From Duganella guangzhouensis (GTDB lineage: Bacteria; Pseudomonadota; Gammaproteobacteria; Burkholderiales; Burkholderiaceae_D), in contig NZ_WKJK01000017.1 of NCBI RefSeq assembly GCF_009674535.1, forward strand, positions 62,001 through 126,000: a DNA stretch of 64,000 bases, in the 5' to 3' direction. Made by a program: the position numbers and the translations under genes. Below are positions 59,793-64,000 of the stretch, piece by piece; position 1 is the first letter of the stretch; each line of letters begins with the position of its first letter. Under the pieces are notes generated by a model. That model ran no database searches. It saw nothing but the letters and a program-made list of their open reading frames with translations, and was not told the DNA's origin.

Positions 59793-60965
59793 TTATTCAA
59801 GCGGCAGGTTCACCTCTGGATAAAGGTTGGGGAAAAGCATACCCAGCGCATCCAGAGGGAGACCGATACGAACCGGGCCATATGGGGTGTCGCTAACAAG
59901 CAAGCCAATTGTCAGGAGTTTGGACAACAACGACCTGGCATTGCGCTCGCCCAGTCCGGTTAGCTGAGCGAACTCGCCACGGGCCAGCGGCCCCAGACCA
60001 AAAAGATGTATCAGGGGCAGAATAGCCTCATTTCTAATACCTTTGTCCTGAGTCGACCGGAAGATGACCAACGCCTCGATCCGCTGCTTGATGCCATCCA
60101 AAGCCAGCATCTTCGACATATACGACACCTGATCCTCGCAGACGCCCAAGAAATACTGGACCCACTCCAGCAAGCCTTGGGTGCTGAGATTGCCTCGACC
60201 ATCCAGATCCCCGCGTCTCGGCGAGTCCGCGTTATGCAGTGCAGCGTAATAAGCCTCTGTGGAGCGCGCTAGTCCGCGGCTCGGCGACCACAATCCCTCG
60301 GACAATTTCCAAAGCGCGCAGTGGCTCTGCATTCGTGTCGCGCGGCCATTCCCATCCAGGAAAGGATGGACCCAGGCCACGCGGTGATGTGCGCATGCGG
60401 TGTGGATCAATACCCGCTCCCAGCCCCGTGCGGTGCCATACACATCGTCCAAGCGTTTAAGGAAAGCGGGCAAAGCCGCAGCGGTGGGGGGCAGATGCCG
60501 CCCCACCTGAACTGCACGGTCCCGAACTTGGCCTGGCACAATCACTACGCCATCGTCTGACAAGCGATCATCAGGCGCCAGCCGCTCATACAGCGCCCGA
60601 TGCGCCTCAAGCAGAAATGCTGAACGAAGCGCCGAGCCGTCGCCGCTCATTGCCTCCAGTTCTTTTTCCGCTTCAATATGAGCAAGCGCGATCCGCTGCA
60701 GCCGAGCCTCATCAGGCTTGTGAGAGAAATCATTATGCAAAGCGCGCTCGATGTTGCGCGGATGGGTACTTTGTCCTTCTATCCGGTTGCTGTAGAAGGA
60801 ATTCATTTGCCGGACCAGCTCGCGCAGACTCGCTCGTGTGGTTTCGTGGGCGGTAGCCGAAAGCTTGATCGAACCCGTGACAATGCGCTCGGTGACTGGG
60901 GTGACTGTTTCCAGTTGCCGCTCACTAAGCAAAAGTGGTTCGAATTGATGGGGAGAATCGTACAT
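59793..60965 (-). CDS. Fic family AMPylation-type protein, class II
   Basis: A 390-residue protein. The catalytic Fic loop is complete at H200-PFLDGNGRAT-R211. The inhibitory helix motif S59-NRI-E63-G64 lies N-terminal to the Fic core, marking a self-inhibited class II enzyme that transfers AMP to a hydroxyl of a target protein. A winged-helix C-terminal part (GLGPLARGEFAQLTGLGERN) may bind DNA. The gene is noticeably less GC-rich than its neighbours, consistent with horizontal gain. No antitoxin gene is adjacent. The ribosome site is weak. Confidence 0.9.
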   Translation of the reverse strand: MYDSPHQFEPLLLSERQLETVTPVTERIVTGSIKLSATAHETTRASLRELVRQMNSFYSNRIEGQSTHPRNIERALHNDFSHKPDEARLQRIALAHIEAEKELEAMSGDGSALRSAFLLEAHRALYERLAPDDRLSDDGVVIVPGQVRDRAVQVGRHLPPTAAALPAFLKRLDDVYGTARGWERVLIHTACAHHRVAWVHPFLDGNGRATRMQSHCALWKLSEGLWSPSRGLARSTEAYYAALHNADSPRRGDLDGRGNLSTQGLLEWVQYFLGVCEDQVSYMSKMLALDGIKQRIEALVIFRSTQDKGIRNEAILPLIHLFGLGPLARGEFAQLTGLGERNARSLLSKLLTIGLLVSDTPYGPVRIGLPLDALGMLFPNLYPEVNLPLE

Positions 60966-61104
60966 TTCTGCCGCTTTTTCTACCGCTTTTTCGTGCGTAC
61001 AAGCCTTTGATTATACTAATAGTTTCTTAATGTTTTTAAGTTTTTCAGGAGGTTTTTTGCCGCTTTGGAACCAAGTAAAAGTGGCCAAAGTTCGGCTTAT
61101 ATGG

Positions 61105-61738
61105 CTAGTCGCCGCAGGCGCTGTCGTTCCAATTGCTCACGGTCTGGCCGAGATATTCTGGTCGGGCGGAGCAGTTGTTGTGGAGTTGCATGGCCAGCGC
61201 CAGTATCAACGGTGGCGGCACTAGAAGAACGCCCAACACGATGCGCCACGCCAGCCCGAACTGTGCCCGCCACAGCTGGAGCAGCATGAGCAGCGCGGCG
61301 GTCAGCCAGAAACAGTGCCCACCAGCGCAGCAGGTAGTTCCCGGACTCGAACGCCGCCGCGAGCATGGCCGCCACAAACGACGTCAACCACAGATAGTAG
61401 CCGAAGCCAAACTCGATGAATTGGCCTTCGCCATCGTCGTAGGGAATGGCGGTAAGCTTGACCGCGAACAACGCCAGCATCAGTCCGGCGAAGGCGAGCA
61501 GCATGGACAACGCCGACTGGCGCTTGCTCAGTAGCAGCGACAGTCCAAACAAGGGGTTCGCAAACCATCCGAAAACGCCGATCAGCACCCCCAGTGGCCC
61601 GGTGAGCAAAATCAGGATGCCTGGCTCGGCGCCGCGGGTTTCTCTGATTCCCGTGAAGCACAGCGATAGCGCGTAAATGCCGAGGGCGATCAGCCTTGCG
61701 GTGGGGCGTCTGTTGAGCAGGTTCGGGAGGTTGGGCAT
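61105..61738 (-). pseudogene. Membrane protein gene with a one-base frameshift
   Basis: The first frame, from an ATG at 61738, encodes four or five membrane helices (LIALGIYALSLCFTG, LLTGPLGVLIGVFGWFANPL, LLAFAGLMLALFAVKL, YYLWLTSFVAAMLAAAF). It then turns into arginine-rich sequence after NYLLRWWALF. A neighbouring frame continues as a sensible helix (WLTAALLMLLQLWRAQFGLA) to a stop at 61105. Removing one base in the AAA run at 61310-61312 joins them. This is either a real inactivating change or a sequencing error. The family is not recognised, and the start is uncertain (61825 is possible). Confidence 0.65.
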
Positions 61739-61843
61739 ATGGATAATTGTCAGCGATCTTGCCTGCTTCTCTCTGTGGATTGTATGGCGAAGTAGCCAAA
61801 AGACAACAAGTGAATCTGGTTTCATGATTTCGCGATCGCTTAA

Positions 61844-61860
61844 GTTAGAATGTTTCTAAC
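61844..61860. promoter_or_regulatory. Dyad GTTAGAA-TGT-TTCTAAC
   Basis: Perfect 7-bp arms with a 3-base centre lie 20 bases before the LuxR-type gene start at 61880 and between it and the divergent membrane gene. This is a probable operator, perhaps for autoregulation. It also argues against the alternative start at 61850, which would fall inside it. Confidence 0.55.
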
Positions 61861-61879
61861 CAAACCTTGTGAATCGAAC

Positions 61880-62995
61880 ATGACTTTTCCTCCCCAGCAT
61901 ATCAGCGCCATCTACGCCAGTGCGATGGGGCCGGGCCATTGGCCGGAGCTGATGCGGACGCTGGGCGCGGAGTTTGGCGCGGATTCGTCGTTCATGTTCA
62001 CCTCGCACTCGGAGACCGAGCCGGATGCCATTTTGCTGGGGCAGAACACGTCCGCCGAGATGGTGGCGCAATTCCGCGATTATTGGCGCCATGAAGACAT
62101 CTGGGCGGCGGCAGCGCGCCGGCGTGGCTGGATGAAGCGCGACGTGGTGTTGATCGGCAGCGAACTGGTGCCGAGCGATCAATTGCGCCGCAGCCGCTAT
62201 TACAACGAGTTCGCCCGCCACTACGGCATGGAGGGCATGCTGGGTTCGGTGTTATTCGATGGCAGCGAGGGCCAGGGCATCCCGTTCACCAATCTGTGCT
62301 GGTATCGCCCGCCTGGACATGGCGATTTCGAGTTGCGCCATAAACGACAACTGGCGCAACTGCTGATTCACTTCCAGCAGGCGCTCAAGATTCAGCATCA
62401 GCTCAAGTCACTGCACACGCGTTGGCAATTGGGCGGCCCCGCCGGCCGCACGCTGTCGATATTGTTGAACGCGGACGGCCGCATCCTGCATGCCAACGCG
62501 CTGGCCGAGCAGGCGCTGGCATCCGGCAGCGGCCTGCTACATTGCGTCAACCAGCGCTTGCGGAGCTTGGGCCGGCGTTCGTCGCCGGCTGTCGATGACG
62601 CGCTGGCGGCGTGCCGCGTCAGTCAACGGCCGCTGCAGATGCTGGTGCAGATAGCGCAACGGGACATGTTGCTCAGCGCCGTGCTGCTGCCGCTGCCGGT
62701 GGAGCAGGCTTGCTACGCCGGCTGGCAGGACGACCGTCACTTCCTGCTGATGCTGGAGCTGCCGCGCGATAACAGCGAGGAGATGATCGCCAGGGTGGCC
62801 GAGATGTTTGGCCTGAGCGGGGCGGAGCAGCGCCTGGCCACCGCGCTGGCCGACGGTCAGACGCTGGAGCAGATCGCGGAAGTACGCTGCGTTTCACATA
62901 ACACGGTGCGCACGCAGGTGCGCAGCCTGCTGGCCAAGACCGGTTACAGCCGGCAAATCGATCTGGTCAGGATGATGAGCCGGCTGCTGGGCTAA
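61880..62995 (+). CDS. LuxR-family transcriptional regulator with unknown N-terminal sensor domain
   Basis: A 371-residue protein. The C-terminal helix-turn-helix (about 305-371) reads FGLSGAEQRLATALADGQTL, then HNTVRTQVRSLLAKTGYSRQ. The long N-terminal region (ISAIYASAMGPGHWPELMRT, DYWRHEDIWAAAARRRGWM) resembles the PAS/GAF-like sensor of many Burkholderiales LuxR orphans. There is no receiver domain and no autoinducer synthase nearby. The ribosome site is weak. Confidence 0.85.
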   Translation: MTFPPQHISAIYASAMGPGHWPELMRTLGAEFGADSSFMFTSHSETEPDAILLGQNTSAEMVAQFRDYWRHEDIWAAAARRRGWMKRDVVLIGSELVPSDQLRRSRYYNEFARHYGMEGMLGSVLFDGSEGQGIPFTNLCWYRPPGHGDFELRHKRQLAQLLIHFQQALKIQHQLKSLHTRWQLGGPAGRTLSILLNADGRILHANALAEQALASGSGLLHCVNQRLRSLGRRSSPAVDDALAACRVSQRPLQMLVQIAQRDMLLSAVLLPLPVEQACYAGWQDDRHFLLMLELPRDNSEEMIARVAEMFGLSGAEQRLATALADGQTLEQIAEVRCVSHNTVRTQVRSLLAKTGYSRQIDLVRMMSRLLG

Positions 62996-63010
62996 GCTAA
63001 CGTCGCCGCG

Positions 63011-63400
63011 TCAGCGCGCGTAATGTCCGGTGGGCAGGCATTTGTAGCTGCCGTCCGGATAATCCTCATAGCCTTCCTTGCCAAAGGAAATGCCGCCGTA
63101 GCACGCGGCCCAGCTGTAGTTGCCGCCTGCGCGGATCCGCAATTCCGAACTGCGGCCCGGTCCGAGGTTGTTGGAAAACGCGTAGTACGAGCCGTTCGGC
63201 CCGTCGCCGCAGCGTTCCTTGCTGTATTTCATGTCGCCGCACCAGAGGATGAAAATCTGTTCGCTGCAATTGTTGGTCAACGATATTTCGCCGCGTTTCG
63301 ATTCGACCGAGACGCATTGCTGCGCGTCCTTGCCGGGATTGGCGGCGGCGGCCTGGCCGGCAAACAGCGCGCAGAACAGCAGACAGACGATATACCTCAT
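63011..63400 (-). CDS. Small secreted cysteine-rich protein, unknown function
   Basis: A 129-residue protein. The signal peptide (MRYIVCLLFCALFAGQAAA) is followed by about 110 mature residues with several cysteines (AQQCVSVESKRGEISLTNNC, LWCGDMKYSKERCG, AACYGG, YKCLPTG). These are likely disulfide-bonded pairs in a beta-rich periplasmic or secreted domain. The start at 63400 follows a GGGGA ribosome site. Family not recognised. Confidence 0.75.
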   Translation of the reverse strand: MRYIVCLLFCALFAGQAAAANPGKDAQQCVSVESKRGEISLTNNCSEQIFILWCGDMKYSKERCGDGPNGSYYAFSNNLGPGRSSELRIRAGGNYSWAACYGGISFGKEGYEDYPDGSYKCLPTGHYAR

Positions 63401-63479
63401 GGAGATTCCCCTTTCGTTGTGGTTTGTGTAACCCAATTCTGACGGGCGGGGCGGGGGACGGTCATCATGCATTTGCATG

Positions 63480-63525
63480 AAAAAGAAAGGGCCAGCCCCT
63501 TACGCAATAAAAAGGAGCCGGCCCT
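63480..63525 (-). terminator. Rho-independent terminator of the porin gene
   Basis: On the minus strand, AGGGCCGGCTCCTT pairs (with one mismatch and one G-U) with the segment complementary to 63488-63501, across a short AT-rich loop. A T-rich tail, TTCTTTTT, follows. It lies 42 bases after the porin stop at 63568. Confidence 0.8.
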
Positions 63526-63567
63526 GGAGGATGCATGGGGCGAACCCCGTGCGCTTCCTGACTTACA

Positions 63568-64000
63568 TCAGAAACTGTGCTTGATACCGGTGATCAGACC
63601 GTTCGACGCCTTGCCCGCGCCGACCGAACCGCCCGCGCTCAGCGCCACGGCGGCGGTGCCGTCGTTGCTGATGTGGCCGGCCGCCACGTAGACCGCGCTA
63701 CGCTTCGACAGGTTGTAGATGCCACGAATCAGGATCTGCTTCGAGTCGTTGTTGGTGGCTTTGTAGTTCAGGGTGGCGATCTGGCCGTCCAGCGTGAAGA
63801 ACGGGGTCACGTTGTAGGCCGCGCCAATGTAGAACAGGTCGCTGCGCGGCTGGGTGGTCGAACCCTGGTTGTTACGTGCGATCCAGCCGGCGCCGACTTT
63901 CCAGTCATCCTGCTTGATCAGGGCGGCGATGTGACCACGGCTGTCGGTCTTGTCGCTGCTGGTCAGGCCGTTGGCGGCGCCGGCGCCACCGTAGATGCGG
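63568..64000 (-). CDS. Gram-negative porin, C-terminal part (truncated by the window)
   Basis: An open minus-strand frame runs from the right edge to a stop at 63568. It encodes the last 143 or so residues of a Burkholderia-type porin: SDKTDSRGHIAALIKQDDWK, VGAGWIARNNQG, FYIGAAYNVTPFFTLDGQIA, YNLSKRSAVYVAAGHI and the terminal GLITGIKHSF, with its final aromatic. It resembles the porin at 2495 in family but is a different gene. A good terminator follows. The start is outside the window. Confidence 0.88.
   Translation of the reverse strand, partial: RIYGGAGAANGLTSSDKTDSRGHIAALIKQDDWKVGAGWIARNNQGSTTQPRSDLFYIGAAYNVTPFFTLDGQIATLNYKATNNDSKQILIRGIYNLSKRSAVYVAAGHISNDGTAAVALSAGGSVGAGKASNGLITGIKHSF

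Overview
The window looks like chromosomal DNA of a high-GC betaproteobacterium, most likely Oxalobacteraceae (Duganella/Massilia/Pseudoduganella type). The basis is protein style only: Burkholderiales-type porins, LysR genes, UbiUVT, a long NarXL-Nar block and a qNor. No rRNA, tRNA, CRISPR array or insertion sequence was seen.

Layout. 1-9.6 kb: catabolic and transport genes (a LysR start, a 2-hydroxyacid dehydrogenase-MFS-porin operon, DoxX, a second LysR, a TonB-dependent receptor) and a PAS chemoreceptor. 9.5-43.7 kb: a compact low-oxygen respiration island. It holds a hemerythrin-DUF2249-membrane protein-PaaX operon divergent from ubiU-ubiV-ubiT (O2-independent ubiquinone synthesis) around a perfect FNR-type box. 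Next come a class III ribonucleotide reductase whose glycyl-radical tail is a separate small gene, a denitrification operon norB(qNor)-nirK-nirV-sco, two narK transporters, hemN, a Crp/Fnr (Dnr-like) regulator, a carbonic anhydrase, narGHJI-ppiC, moaA, narX-narL, an HMA protein and nnrS. Together these would carry nitrate to nitrite, NO and N2O, with oxygen-free supply of quinone, heme, deoxynucleotides and molybdopterin. No nosZ lies in the window.

The most unusual spot is 30,144-30,836, inside this island. A phased array of about 10-bp CTAG-containing repeats, in two opposite orientations, lies in front of a small gene that looks like a ribbon-helix-helix plus RAMA-like fusion. The core CTAGNCC word recurs in the narK1/norB control region, before narG, before moaA and in one further intergenic region.

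43.7-64 kb: unrelated cell-envelope and signalling genes. These are a diguanylate cyclase, an OmpA-like protein, MscS, a cation transporter and a GH31 glycosidase. An overlapping three-gene operon follows (polysaccharide deacetylase, low-molecular-weight phosphatase, acyltransferase fused to ATP-grasp). The rest are a tandemly duplicated nucleoside-permease-like protein, a hybrid histidine kinase, a MarR-siderophore reductase pair, a Fic protein, a frameshifted membrane gene, a LuxR regulator, a small secreted protein and the 3' end of a porin. No gene-free stretch exceeds 300 bases.
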